Positions 35,002 through 46,102 of a stretch of DNA of 64,000 nt are shown here, in pieces. Location of the stretch: positions 64,589,221 through 64,653,220 of the forward strand of contig NC_068357.1 in assembly GCF_020536995.1 (NCBI RefSeq), written 5' to 3'. Source of the stretch: Dreissena polymorpha (Eukaryota > Mollusca > Bivalvia > Myida > Dreissenidae). The first letter of the stretch is position 1; the number at the start of each line of letters is the position of its first letter. The position numbers and the translations under genes were made by a program. The notes below the pieces were generated by a model, which ran no database searches, was not told the DNA's origin, and saw only the letters and a list, made by a program, of their open reading frames with translations.

Positions 35002-36995
35002 TAATTCCAGTCTGTTGATTTACTTATTCACGAATTTCTTTGCTTTTATATTACTCAAAGGTGTTGATGTAATTTTGCAAGAAGTTGTTTGAAACTTATA
35101 ATTAACATATATATAAATGTTCATATCATAGGACCTTCTTCTTTTTTTTAAATTAAATATTAAATCAGTTTAATCCAATATGTTGAAAAAAATATCCAAA
35201 GTAAAATTAATGTGCATGTTTATAAAGCACATGTAGATATAAGTGGATAAAGCACATTTTTCGTAAATTTTGACAACGTATTTAAATGTTTATACAAAAT
35301 ACAAACTTTGCATCAAGCGTTGGACATGTTAGCGCGGTATAATCTTTGTTTCTCTGAATTTATTATGTGCATTTACAATTTCAATCATTTGACGGCCGTT
35401 GAAATTTAACGATTGGCAGATTTTTGAAAATAATGCGAAATATATTGAAAAAAACATATTAAACCTAATCACCCTGTAAAATTATCCACAAAAATATCCG
35501 GACCTGAGTTCCACCTCGGAAGTTGCATTGGCCTATTTATTAATGCATCTCAAAAAAAAGAGGTGGCGCTCGTGAATAACGGCCGTGCATTTGAAAACAG
35601 AAAGCCGATCCCCGCTTTCCTATTTAAACATTCATTGAATGTAGACATATGTTTGTTTTCTTATTTGTATAAATTTATTTAAGTATTTAAATTGATATTT
35701 ACTTGGTATTTACTTTTAATGTATTTAATTAGCCTCAAGACAATGTGAGTTGCATTTAACAAATTTGAAGATAGTGAATAACCTTATATTTAAATTGTGT
35801 GCTTTAGTCTGATATGTGTTAAACGTGGTCCAGACGAATATGATCTCTTATAAGAGATTGGGGAGCGCGGATCATCACATTCATCAGAGACTTCATAAAT
35901 AAACGAAATGATTTCGGAGACCGCGATTGATCTATTAATACTTAAAGTATCAAATTACTGCTGTACAGTCCCGGATAATCCATTAGGCCGAGTAGGCAAC
36001 TGTATATGGGCCCCGCAACTTTTAGGGGCCCCATGAGACCGTGACGAAATTAAATACGTAAATATACATACTACAGTGATTGTTTTCCGAAATTGTTAAT
36101 CTTATAGTTAATGATGTCATAATGGCATTAAGGTATTATAATGACATTTTATACATATAAAGGGATATTGTCACAGTTTATGTCTTAGTCTTGGCACTAG
36201 TTGGCTAACTTAAACGAGTTAAATCGATTCAACATTGGCGTTCTGGTAGGTACTGGGCCACGGTCGTGGGCCCAAAATGTTTAACTGCCTTATGACCTCC
36301 AGGGTGCTAAAGCGGTACTGCTGCTGTGCGGTATGTGTTGTACGTATATGCTGTAAAAAAAAGTTGTTATCAAATTTCATCTGATCTAAGTGCTAGTTCA
36401 ATTATTTGCTCATCATTTTCATTCGTTTGAAAATACAGTTGTAAACATTGTTACGTAAACACCCGTATGCCGGCCTTTCAGATTATTTATGAAAGAAAGA
36501 CTGTGTCGCCAACAGATTTGGACTTTTATCAACAGTGAAATTAAAATATATATATTGTCACAGTGAGCGCATAAATAATAATAAAATAATCCCCTAGAGT
36601 TATCTTAGAGTAAGGGACGTTTCCATCCAACATGCCATGCACATTTTGGCATTTCGTTTTATATGTTCAACTATCAGGGAGATATTGTCCTTCCGTCATT
36701 AATTGGGCTTAAATTTCGCATTGTAAAAGCTTCAAACATATAACTGAATTGTGACCTACTGATTTAGACCAACGTTCCAGAACGAGACCCATCTAGAAAT
36801 GCCCAATATATTAAGAACTTTAAAATTCTGAGAAGTTCTATAACACCAAGACAAAACATAGAAATGTAGCTCCATTGTTCAGTGCACTCATTCCCTGTTA
36901 AAAATCGTCTCGCAAAGTTTCATCAGATAATGGTCTTTTTATATATACATAGCTTTTAGGATTTACAAATATATGCTTAATCTGCCAGATTTTGA
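35002..36995. other. Intergenic DNA after ITPA
   Basis: ITPA 3' UTR at the start, then AT-rich DNA with no gene seen. A GC-rich hairpin-like block (GGGCCCC...GGGGCCCC at 36008-36030) is the only structured sequence. Confidence 0.45.
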
Positions 36996-37541
36996 GTCAA
37001 ATGGATAAAAAAAGTTAAATCTATACTAGTTGACACTGGGAGAAATGATATTTGGCTACATCAAAATGGTATAAGGGACACAACTGTTAAATATAAAATA
37101 AAGGATATCCTTTTAGGTCAAAATGTCCAAAGTTGGCATACATCTCTAGCTAACTCTAGTAAGGGTATAAATTACTCACTTATAAAAGACAATATGAATC
37201 TTGAAAGTTATTTGCTGAAATTAAGTAATAAAGAATCGATAAGTATGATAAGATTTAGAACTGGCAATCATTACTTCCCAATAGAAACCGGTAGGTGGGA
37301 AAGTATTGATATTTCAGAGAGAAAATGCACACTCTGTAATCTTAATGATGTAGGAGATGAATTTCATTTTCTGCTGAAATGCCCATTCTTTGAGTCAGAT
37401 ACGAAAACATATATTAAGAAATATTACTTCTGCAGACCAAATATGTTTAAATACAAAGAATTACTATTAAGTTCTTCAACTATTGTATTAAAAAACACTT
37501 CCAAATTCATGCAAATACTAATGAATACAGTTTCTAGATAA
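36996..37541 (+). pseudogene. LINE reverse transcriptase C-terminal fragment
   Basis: A 181-codon open stretch reading WIKKVKSILVDTGRNDIWL, then SMIRFRTGNHYFPIETGRW and a CTLC...DEFHFLLKCPFF cysteine/histidine motif. This is the C-terminal tail typical of a second, non-L1 family of mollusc and cnidarian LINEs (CR1/L2-like is my best guess). Everything upstream (endonuclease and RT core) is absent, as expected for a 5'-truncated insertion. The ATG at 37194 is internal and has no significance as a start. Confidence 0.8.
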
Positions 37542-38703
37542 TCTAATTATTTCCAAGTACTTAAAAATTACTTTACTAATTTATAAACATTGTTATATGT
37601 CTCTTCCGTGCATATAGCAGCATATTATATAAGTTGAGTTGTACACGCATAGTTAATTTTACTTCTCAATGCAAGAAAATGTCACACTGTGTTGTATAAC
37701 ATGATCATCTTTTCAAGTGCCTATGCACTACAATAATCCTATAGTTACAAGTATTGTAATATATCACTATGATACTATTTTTTATTTAATTTTTGCAAGA
37801 AAATGTCGCAATGTGTTGTATAACATGATCATCTTTTCAAGTGCCTATGCACTACAACAATCCTATAGTCACAAATGCTGTAATATACCTCTATGATACT
37901 ATTGTTGATTTAAGTTTTGCTCCTAAACTTATGCGCATGCATAGCATGTATTTTTAACAGTGCATCCTTGTTATAGTGTAAGACACATATTAAGAACTAC
38001 ATGTACTGATTTTCTTTACCTATTGTGCATTCAGCCGCCGTTTGTTTTGTTGCAATATCGAGGTTGTAATATTTTGTACCATGTTCAATTAATTTTGTTG
38101 TACAGACATCATAACTACCTTTCCGACAGTATCCTAGCTAGACTGCTACAAATTATCAATAACATGAGAATATTAAACTCACCCCATGTACAGGTCCAAA
38201 TGTGGTGCCTCTGGTTAATCATTGAAGAATGTTTACAGATATATCCGGTAAAAAGCACAATATTATTCCACATGCTTTAAAAAAAAACAACTCCAAAGTT
38301 GTCAAACAAGCGTGAATCGCACATGTCAACACAACTCTCATGCCTGTTACACTGACCTGATTAACTCACGTGAACATGCTTACGTCACCCGTCAATTACT
38401 TCTCTACGCGCTTGTAACCTATAGCCTGTTTCATTATTTGAGGTTACTATACATTTAAAATGTACTACGCCCATGTAAAAGTCCAATAACTAGGTCAAAA
38501 ATCAACTGGACACCCCACCCCCCTTTCCAATTCCCTAAATAATTATACCTAGGAAAATGTATGTTACTTATCTTTCTTAGTAGATCTTATCTAACCATGT
38601 CATGTGAAAATTATGTTTATATGACAATATTGTTCTGTATACTCATATGTTGCAATTGTAACTTGAGTTAAATAAAGATATGTTCTGTTCTGTTCTGTTC
38701 TGG
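37542..38703 (+). mobile_element. LINE 3' UTR with (TGTTC)n tail
   Basis: DNA downstream of the LINE stop includes a two-copy tandem repeat (37671-37919) and ends with GAGTTAAATAAAGATATGTTC and four TGTTC-type units at 38681-38702. An AATAAA-type signal followed by a short microsatellite is how many CR1/L2/RTE elements end, so the 3' end is placed here. No flanking duplication was established. Confidence 0.55.
37671..37919 (+). repeat. Two-copy tandem repeat, about 124 bp
   Basis: Two units start GCAAGAAAATGTC[A/G]CA[C/A]TGTG at 37671 and 37795 and share TAACATGATCATCTTTTCAA and CTATGCACTACAA. About 90% identical by eye. Confidence 0.9.
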
Positions 38704-38926
38704 TCAGTGTTGCGGAGAAATAAACTCAATGAGTCCATCAGGGACGAAATACATACAAAACGGCATCACTGGGCTTCTGATCAACTTATTTTAAATATCA
38801 TGAACATGATTTGATTCTAATTGCAATGATCAACTATACTATTAACAATAACTATAAAATAACAACGACATAACGACAACAAAACTTCAGTGCGTACAAT
38901 ATTTAACATTTTCATATGTGTTCCAT

Positions 38927-39410
38927 TTAGTCCACAATACTAGCTCTTTTGAGTCTTGATTCAGATTTTGATTTCTGTTTTTTGTTTGGAGATTTCATAG
39001 TATTCGGAATTATTTCAGGAAAATGGTTTGATTCCGATGGGTCTGATCCGTGAACTAGCCATGTCATGACGTAATCCTTAGATGACATGTTCCTAGGCAA
39101 CATGGGTGGCGGTTTCGTCGGGGGAATTTGATCTGGGATTCGCACGTTCGTGGATTTTCCCTCTTCCTTCGTTTGTGGACTAGAACTATTATTTGCTTGA
39201 TGTGCGAACTGTAAATGCGTGTGTCTACGTGGGTAACGAATGTCTGTGCTAAAGGCTCCATATATTTCGTGTCTTTTGGTGTGTATTGGGCATGGCGCTG
39301 CACGGATTTCCGGTAAAACTTGCGATTGCTCCGTGACTGTCGTGTTTGCGCGCGCCACCGTTTCTACGACGGTGTCTCGAAAATTGCCTTCGTCTTCGGC
39401 ATCCATGCTC
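38927..39410 (-). CDS. Gene C exon 2, inverted diverged paralogue
   Basis: Minus-strand terminal exon, preceded by acceptor TTTTTCCAG. It encodes Ser plus 159 residues after the split codon. By eye it is about 60% identical to A and B, with the same block order: EDEGNF, ETVARANT, VLPEIRAAPC, KPPPMLP, SSKDYVMTWLVHGSDP, NHFPEIIPN, a Lys/Ser tail and a terminal ASIVD. Its intron is only 1237 bases (39411-40647), against about 8.7-9.0 kb in A and B, and holds one intact MITE (39529-39790). Conserved intron position and phase with diverged sequence point to an older duplication. Function unknown. Confidence 0.78.
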
Positions 39411-39528
39411 CTGGAAAAACAAATATTTTACTGTAACAATTGTACAGATGATTTTTACTCAGCGATAATATTCGTGACCGCATCTTTGAGCATCCGGTTG
39501 AGGTAGGTCGCAAGGCATTTATACATAT

Positions 39529-39790
39529 GTGTCTTGTTCTGTGAAAGCTGGTCATAATGCATGTGCGTAAAGTGTCGTCCCAGATTAGCCTGTGCAGTCC
39601 GCACAGGCTAATCAGGGACGATACTTTACGCTCAAATGGTATTTTTCCGTTTAAAGAAAGTCCCTTTTTACCGAAAATCTAGTTTAAGCGGAAAGTGTCG
39701 TCCCTGATTAGCCTGTGCGGACTGCACAGGCTAATCTGGGACGACACTTTCCGCACATGCATTATGCCCAGTTTTCTCAGAACAAGACAC
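39529..39790. mobile_element. Palindromic MITE, intact, in gene C intron
   Basis: A 262-bp copy with termini GTGTCTTGTTCTGTGAAAGC and CAAGACAC, flanked by ATAT on both sides (39525-39528, 39791-39794). Both nested hairpins are intact, so this is probably a recent insertion. Confidence 0.93.
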
Positions 39791-40647
39791 ATATGAGCTG
39801 AGCCTCGCTCTGTAAAAAGGGGGGTTGATGAATGTACTTTACACATTGTTAAATTATATTTGCCATTGACTCGTATCCTGTGCGAAACCAAATATAAATA
39901 AATGTTAACCACCACTATACGAAACACAAATAATTTACCCTGTTTAATAACCTAAAAAAATACAAGTACTTTTTTAATTCAATCTATCTCTTAATAAACA
40001 AAATGTCATGGACAACGGACATTTACCTGTTGAAAATTAAATAGGCATGTCCACTTCAACCAATTCAGTAAATCCTAATATCGCAGTTGCTAGGAATATT
40101 TCCAACATGCTTTTGATGAATTGAGTGTCTGAACTTATGGTAGCCGTTTACAATATAGTTTGAAAACGAATCAATCAGTACCCATGCCGTTTCCATTCAA
40201 ATGCTTTGCACATAGCGGTAAGAAACAAATCAGTGAGAACGAAACTATAACCATTTATGTAATATCAAGCAAAATAGTACGAAAATCTTCATGACCTGTT
40301 GGTACATAAATATGAACAAACATAAGTTCTTAAGCCCTTTTAGGTAACTTTAAGAAGGCGAGTGATTAACAAAATATATTAGGCGCACAGATTCAGCAAG
40401 TGAATCTGAGAATATGAAGTTTTCAACCTGTATAGAAACAAAAAAGGTCAACAATCAACGCAATGTTCACCCTAATACTCGATTGGTTTAATTGTGCTAA
40501 GGTTAGAAAGAAAAAGGTGTGATACGCTGCCATAACAATATGGTCAATAAAATTATGCACAATGACTGGCTTTAATGTAAGCTAAACAAAGACTTAATAC
40601 AGAGAAATAGAGACCAACAATCAACAACAAGCGCGCATATAGCTTAC

Positions 40648-40844
40648 GGTTTATGCCAGTTATTAAATCCTTTGATGATAAATCCAGGGCGTCGCTTTTT
40701 TATTGTAATAATCGGAAGTTTCAAAGAACGCTTTGATCTTTTATGTTGCACCGCTGATCGAATCGCGTTAAAGAGCTCTCTCGCAAGATCGTCCGATGCA
40801 TCTTCAACATCATTGTCGTTAACATTTATTGTGTTACTATCCAT
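40648..40844 (-). CDS. Gene C exon 1, inverted diverged paralogue
   Basis: Minus-strand first exon of the third family member. It is exactly 197 coding bases, as in A and B, and ends at donor GTAAGC. The start is fixed by a TAA immediately before the ATG (MDSNTINVN). The N-terminal 20 or so residues do not align well with A or B. The second half does: ELFNAIRSAVQHKRSKRS, KLP, IIKG and NNWHK. The last two bases join exon 2 at 39410 to make Pro, then Ser-Met, the same junction phase as in A and B. The predicted protein is 226 residues. Confidence 0.74.
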
Positions 40845-42270
40845 TTAAAACGAATATTGTGCGTTAAAATTGTACATGCATCTTCACCAGAATATGCCAC
40901 TATGTAATTCTCCTTGATGTTACTATGGAAAGCACTTCAAAAATATTAAGTGTATTATTTGGTTGTTTCCTTATGATATCAATGGTTAAATATGCCCACG
41001 TCAAAGAAAATTGCAATTTAGATATTCTAATTGTCCATAATACCACTTGTTATTGTAAATCATATACGTATAGTTTGGTCTTCTTAAAACCCGCTGCGTA
41101 ATGCGTTTGCTGGGGCGTAGCGTTTGTTTGAAAACTGTTTACATCACTTACACTAATATTTAGATATTCTCAAAGCTCACAAACAAAGAGAAGTCGAGTG
41201 CCCATCATATTTATTTAACTGCAAAATATCTTATTTTGAACAGATTTTAGTGAAGCTTTGATGTAGCATTTTATCGTTGTTTTTAATCTTCAAAATTTTA
41301 AGATATGCTGGTTTATTATTATTATACTTCAAATGTATTTAAATTGTTATTAAATTCAAGTAATCAAAATTGTAAAGAAATTTACTACGGATCAAACAAA
41401 GGAATAAATAACCTTTGTTTAATATTGTGCGATATGCCATTTATAAATTCATCAACCGCATCATGTGACACACGTCTCGAGTCATCTCAAGTCTCACTGA
41501 AATATTCGTACGCACCAGATGGCATCATGAACATTTTTCAAACCCCTTAACATTATTGATTTACATGCAAGAGACCGAGCAAATGTTTGTTTTCGATTGT
41601 ACTCATATAACAGTGTATTTCATTCCATCAACTAAACAGATAACTATATTTATCTATTAAATACTCGATATGAATTGCTCTTCAAAAATTGGACTTTCAG
41701 TTTAATTGCTCAATCAATTGAGATCGACATGTTAGGTAAATATGAGATATAATACTTAAGTATAAATGTGATGCTCCCTTATCGATTATCAGTGCCATCA
41801 TAAATGTACTGATATGTGTCTTGTTCTGAGAAAATTGGGCTTAATGCACGTGCGTAAAGTGTCGTCCCAGATTAGCCTGTGCACAGGCTAATCAGGGACG
41901 ACACTTTCCGCTTAAACTAGATTGCTATTAATGCTTGTGGGGTATGTTTGCTTTTGTTTACACAGATGAATATTCACAACATAAGAGTGTACCCACCTTG
42001 AAACACATTACTGCAACTATACTCGTGTTAAGATGTATAAGAAGTGTTTGCAGCCATGTTGGTCTGGTGAATATGAAACCATTGAATAATGTAACTCAAC
42101 ATTTGTAATTTATTATAATTGGTATATGTTTGTTTTTTAAACTTAAATCGCAATTGTATTAAGTATGTACATAATTGTATCTATGTTATTTTTAATTCTA
42201 TACTCTGCGCTTTGGGTGAGGTACAACATGCATTTCAACCTCAAATGCTGTATATTGACCTTTTAAAGTC
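40845..42270. other. Upstream of gene C
   Basis: AT-rich DNA, presumably including the gene C promoter just above 40844. A truncated palindromic MITE lies at 41818-41935. No gene seen. Confidence 0.4.
41818..41935. mobile_element. Palindromic MITE, left half
   Basis: Starts GTGTCTTGTTCTGAGAAAAT and includes one complete hairpin with a minimal loop (AGCCTGTGCACAGGCT). Ends after ACTTTCCGCTTAAACTAGAT; the right half is missing. Confidence 0.88.
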
Positions 42271-42476
42271 GTTGATCCCAGGGTTAAGCAGTGTAATGGT
42301 TAGTGCCGTGTTGTATCCCAGCTTTAAGCAGTGTAATGGTTAGTGCCGTGTTGTATCCCAGCTTTAAGCAGTGTAATGGTTAGTGCCGTGTTGTATCCCA
42401 GCTTCAAGCAGTGTAATGGTTAGTGCCGTGTTGTATCCCAGCTTTTAGCAGTGCAATGGTTAGTGCCGTGTTGTAT
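42271..42476 (+). repeat. 40-bp minisatellite, 5 copies
   Basis: Five copies of a 40-bp unit containing AAGCAGTGTAATGGTTAGTG and CCGTGTTGTATCCCAGCTTT. The first copy is slightly diverged (GATCCCAGGGTTAAGC). Confidence 0.95.
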
Positions 42477-42620
42477 ATATTTCCCTGTTTTGTGTAGGAT
42501 ATTGGGCATTTCCCTTAATTAAAATGATGTTTACAATGATATATTCTATGATATGTTCATTATTCCTATATTTTTACCTGAAATGACCGTTGCAAAATAC
42601 GCTTTAGATCAAAAACAGTG

Positions 42621-43495
42621 ATGCTGGTATATAAGACGATAGGATATGCTGGTATATAAGACGATAGGATATGCTGGTATATAAGACAATAGGATATGCG
42701 GGAATATACGGGGATAGGATATGCTGGTATATAAGGCGATATGATATGCTGGTATATAAGACGATAGGATATGCTGATATATAAGACGATAGGATATGCT
42801 GGTATATAAGACGATAGGATATGCTGGTATATAAGACGATAGGATATGCTGGTATATAAGACGATAGGATATGCTGGTATATAAGGCGATAGGATATGCT
42901 GGTATATAAGGCGATAGGATATGCTGGTATATAAGACGATAGGATATGCTGGTATATAAGGCGATAGGATATGCTGGTATATAAGACGATAGGATATTCT
43001 GGTATATAAGACGATAGTATATGCTGGTATATAAGACGATAGGATATGCTGGTATATAATACGATATGATATGCTGGTAAAGTAGACGATAGGATATGCT
43101 GGTATATAAGACGATAGGATATGCTGGTATATAAGGCGATAGGATATGCTGGTATATAAGGCGATAGGATATGCTGGTATATAAGACGATAGGATATGCT
43201 GGTATATAAGGCGATAGGATATGCTGGTATATACGACGATAGGATATGCTGCTATATAAGACGATAGGATATGCTGGTATATAAGACGATAGGATATGCT
43301 GGTATATAAGACGATAGGATATGCTGGTATATAAGACGATAGGATATGCTGGTATATAAGACGATAGGATATGCTGGTATATAAGACGATAGGATATGCT
43401 GGTATATAAGACGATAGGATATGCTGGAATATAAGACGATAGGATATGCTGGTATATAAGACGATGGGATATGCTGGTATATAAGACGATAGGAT
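42621..43495 (+). repeat. 25-bp satellite, 35 copies
   Basis: 875 bases in 35 units of 25 bp, consensus ATGCTGGTATATAAGACGAT plus AGGAT. Common variants are GGCGAT for GACGAT and single substitutions. The minus strand stays open for 312 codons only because the unit has no stop in any frame on that strand; no protein is proposed. Confidence 0.97.
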
Positions 43496-45346
43496 AGAGA
43501 CGATGAGGATTATTCTGTATTGTAAAAGTAGTAATGAAATATTTCACAGAACTACGGCAGTGTTTACAAAACCGTAAGTATCGTGACGCATCAGGGCCAT
43601 TTTTTACTGAAATGCCACTGTTTGTACTTAATTTAATCCGAAGCTATAACACTCTTGTGTATTCTTATAAAGTTACATTTCTGTGTAATGGTATCCAAAA
43701 ATCACTTTACGCAAAGTAGTTACATTATTAAGACGAATATACCGCCTGTATCTATGTATGGTTAGTCATGTGACCCCATTTCTTTCTATTTCAGTTTCGC
43801 TACGTCTCTGGATCACAAACAGACAACGTCGGGTATATTAATTCCAAATCACAATAATGACAGCTTTTATGGGAAAAGTATACGTATACTTAACCACGCT
43901 CTCTGAATAGAAATGATAGGTTTTCATGCTAATCGCATTTATCGCGGACATTGTTAATTGGCGAATTAATACGGGTTGAATGATAGGGGCAAGTTAACTG
44001 ACATGGTATGAATAGAAGTAAATTAATTGAGGCTGCAATTTGTTCAGTTGACGTAAATTGGTATGCTTGCTTACAAATTATAATTGTTTTGCAGGTAATT
44101 GGGTAAATAGCAAACACTTTGTAGAGCTTGTTAATAAAATCCATTTGGAGTTATTGAATGAAGTATAATTTAACTTGAGGAAATTAGGCTCCAACAGCTA
44201 ATAAGAGTAAAATTATTCTTTGTTATTTCTTTAAGACACCCCCCCCCACACACACATCTCCAAAAAGTTGTTTGGATGTAGGAAAATATAGTAATTATGA
44301 AACTAAATAAACATTTTCCAGATAACACTTTCTGTTTCCGTAAGCCAGCATTATACAATCAATGGAAATTCGTCAAAAGAATCACTTTTTAAATGAATAA
44401 AGCTGAGATCACTGCTTTAGAACGGTCCGGGCAAAGCACGTGGGCATAAATGGAGCTGACTGATAGAATGTATTGTCACGCATACGTTACTCCATATTCA
44501 CAGATAAGGAGGGGAGTGTAAATTACACTGGTTAACAAATCAATTTGTAAATTTGTAAAAGATTAACTATGTCACGGCGGTTCACCTGGTATTAACACTG
44601 TGCATCTGCACTGTAGTAAAGCGACGGACCATCCGAAACATTACCGAGGTTGATAAGCTGAAAACACACACATCTCGATAAAGCCGACATGTTTAAAGCC
44701 TTTCTCTGGATAAACTGTTTAAAGATAGTATCTTCTGAACGAAAATCGCGTTCATGCGAAAAGTGTTTCCATGATTGGCATGTGCGGACTGAACCTATGA
44801 TGGGACGATACTTTACACACATGCATTAAGCCCTATTTTCCCAAACTGCGGCTCGAATACATGTTGAAAGCATTTAAATGTCTATCGTGATATTGAAACC
44901 AAATAAGATTTTTTTCATTTAATCAATATAATGATTATAATATTCTTAATAACGTATTACTTTAAAACATGTTAGCATAGACTAAATAATAAACGTTTTT
45001 AATATTTTGTATATGAAGAAATAAGAATCATCACTATTTTGCTTGCGAAAGTTTTTTTTGTTTTTCAACCAGTAAAATTAAGATAAGATAATTTGATATA
45101 TATGTCAATGCACTTGATATTTTATAGAATAATAACATTTACTATAAAATACATCGCCAGTTTTTGCTGAATCTCTGCTAATTTATTTTAAATTTCAAAA
45201 ATGTTAAAAGCGCACTTTTTCTGTTTACTTGTATATTTTTTAACAATATATGTTTAAGAACTGCATATGTTTGCGTTGCATGAAAGGTCGATGTATATCT
45301 GTTTTATTAATCGCAAAACATTCGAGGTACGCCAGAATTTATATGT
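43496..45346. other. Intergenic DNA
   Basis: No gene recognised. Contains a C-rich plus CA stretch at 44238-44256 and a MITE remnant at 44739-44850. Confidence 0.4.
44739..44850. mobile_element. Palindromic MITE, right-half remnant
   Basis: GAACGAAAATCGCG, GATTGGCATGTGCGGACTGA, TGGGACGATACTTTACACAC and CATGCATTAAGCCCTATTTT match the right half of the family. Confidence 0.65.
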
Positions 45347-46102
45347 TTATATCCTATGTTTGGTAGAAACATGTATATATTTACATATCGCTCCATTGGT
45401 GCAAAAAGGAACCATGGGCCATCTAATTTCAATGCCACATGGTACCTTTTTGCACCCATGAGGCGATATTTTACAAAAAATACATATGGCTTTCACAATT
45501 TCCCAGTCAATTAAAGTATTGTTCCTTAAACTATCATAAGTAATGCTATAAGGAAGTATGTTGTATGCCATAGATTTTAAAATAGTAAACATAAAATGCA
45601 TATTACACCTGTGTATTTGGGATGCGAGTTCGAAGTGTTTGGAGCGCCATCTGTGAGATCCGCTGTAAACGTCACCTCCTAATACGTTAACGTTGTCGTC
45701 CACATCGTTTAACGTCACGCTCCTGCTAAAACATTGTGTGATATCGTCAACAAACACGCGAACTGGGCGATGTGCTATTGCGTCCTTTAAATCGAGGCTT
45801 GAGTAACATTTCCCATGCATGTCTCGACGTCTATCCCCAGTCACGAAAGGAAACTGTGATTTCGACAAGGTTTTCTTTCGCTCTTTGTACTTGACATTAT
45901 TAAGTTTTAAAGTAACTTTACTCGACTTAGCAACTCGATGCTTAAATGCTTCTAGCATGTCATCAGTGATCAGTATGTAATGATTCAAGTTATGTGTATC
46001 CTTCAGCTTCGGTGCTGCTCGGGAATCTCCGGTTCTAGCCGAAAGTGGTCTCCGGAACATCGGAACTCTCGGTAAATGAACGTGAAGATAGGATTTACTC
46101 AT
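45347..46102 (-). CDS. Unknown protein, 251-codon open frame
   Basis: Longest non-repeat, non-transposon open frame outside the named genes. It starts MSKSYLHVHLPRVPMFRRPL and is basic and Arg/Ser-rich, with GC content higher than its surroundings in the first 165 codons (to about 45609). That part ends RSKHFELASQIHR. There the DNA reads CACAG/GTGTAA, a possible splice donor, and the following 85 codons look like AT-rich non-coding DNA that happens to be open and contain a hairpin. The likely model is a real first exon (46102 to about 45608) with the rest of the gene unseen. No domain recognised; not related to the two-exon family. Confidence 0.45.
   Translation of the reverse strand: MSKSYLHVHLPRVPMFRRPLSARTGDSRAAPKLKDTHNLNHYILITDDMLEAFKHRVAKSSKVTLKLNNVKYKERKKTLSKSQFPFVTGDRRRDMHGKCYSSLDLKDAIAHRPVRVFVDDITQCFSRSVTLNDVDDNVNVLGGDVYSGSHRWRSKHFELASQIHRCNMHFMFTILKSMAYNILPYSITYDSLRNNTLIDWEIVKAICIFCKISPHGCKKVPCGIEIRWPMVPFCTNGAICKYIHVSTKHRI
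45396..45459. repeat. Inverted repeat, 20-bp arms
   Basis: TGGTGCAAAAAGGAACCATG and, 23 bases later, CATGGTACCTTTTTGCACCC form a nearly perfect hairpin inside the AT-rich 3' part of the open frame at 45347-46102. No function evident. Confidence 0.8.

Noticed and set aside
42609-43547. 312-codon minus-strand frame repeating YQHILSSYIPAYPIVLYTSIS
   Set aside because: Product of the 25-bp satellite. No independent start context, domain or non-repeat coding sequence.
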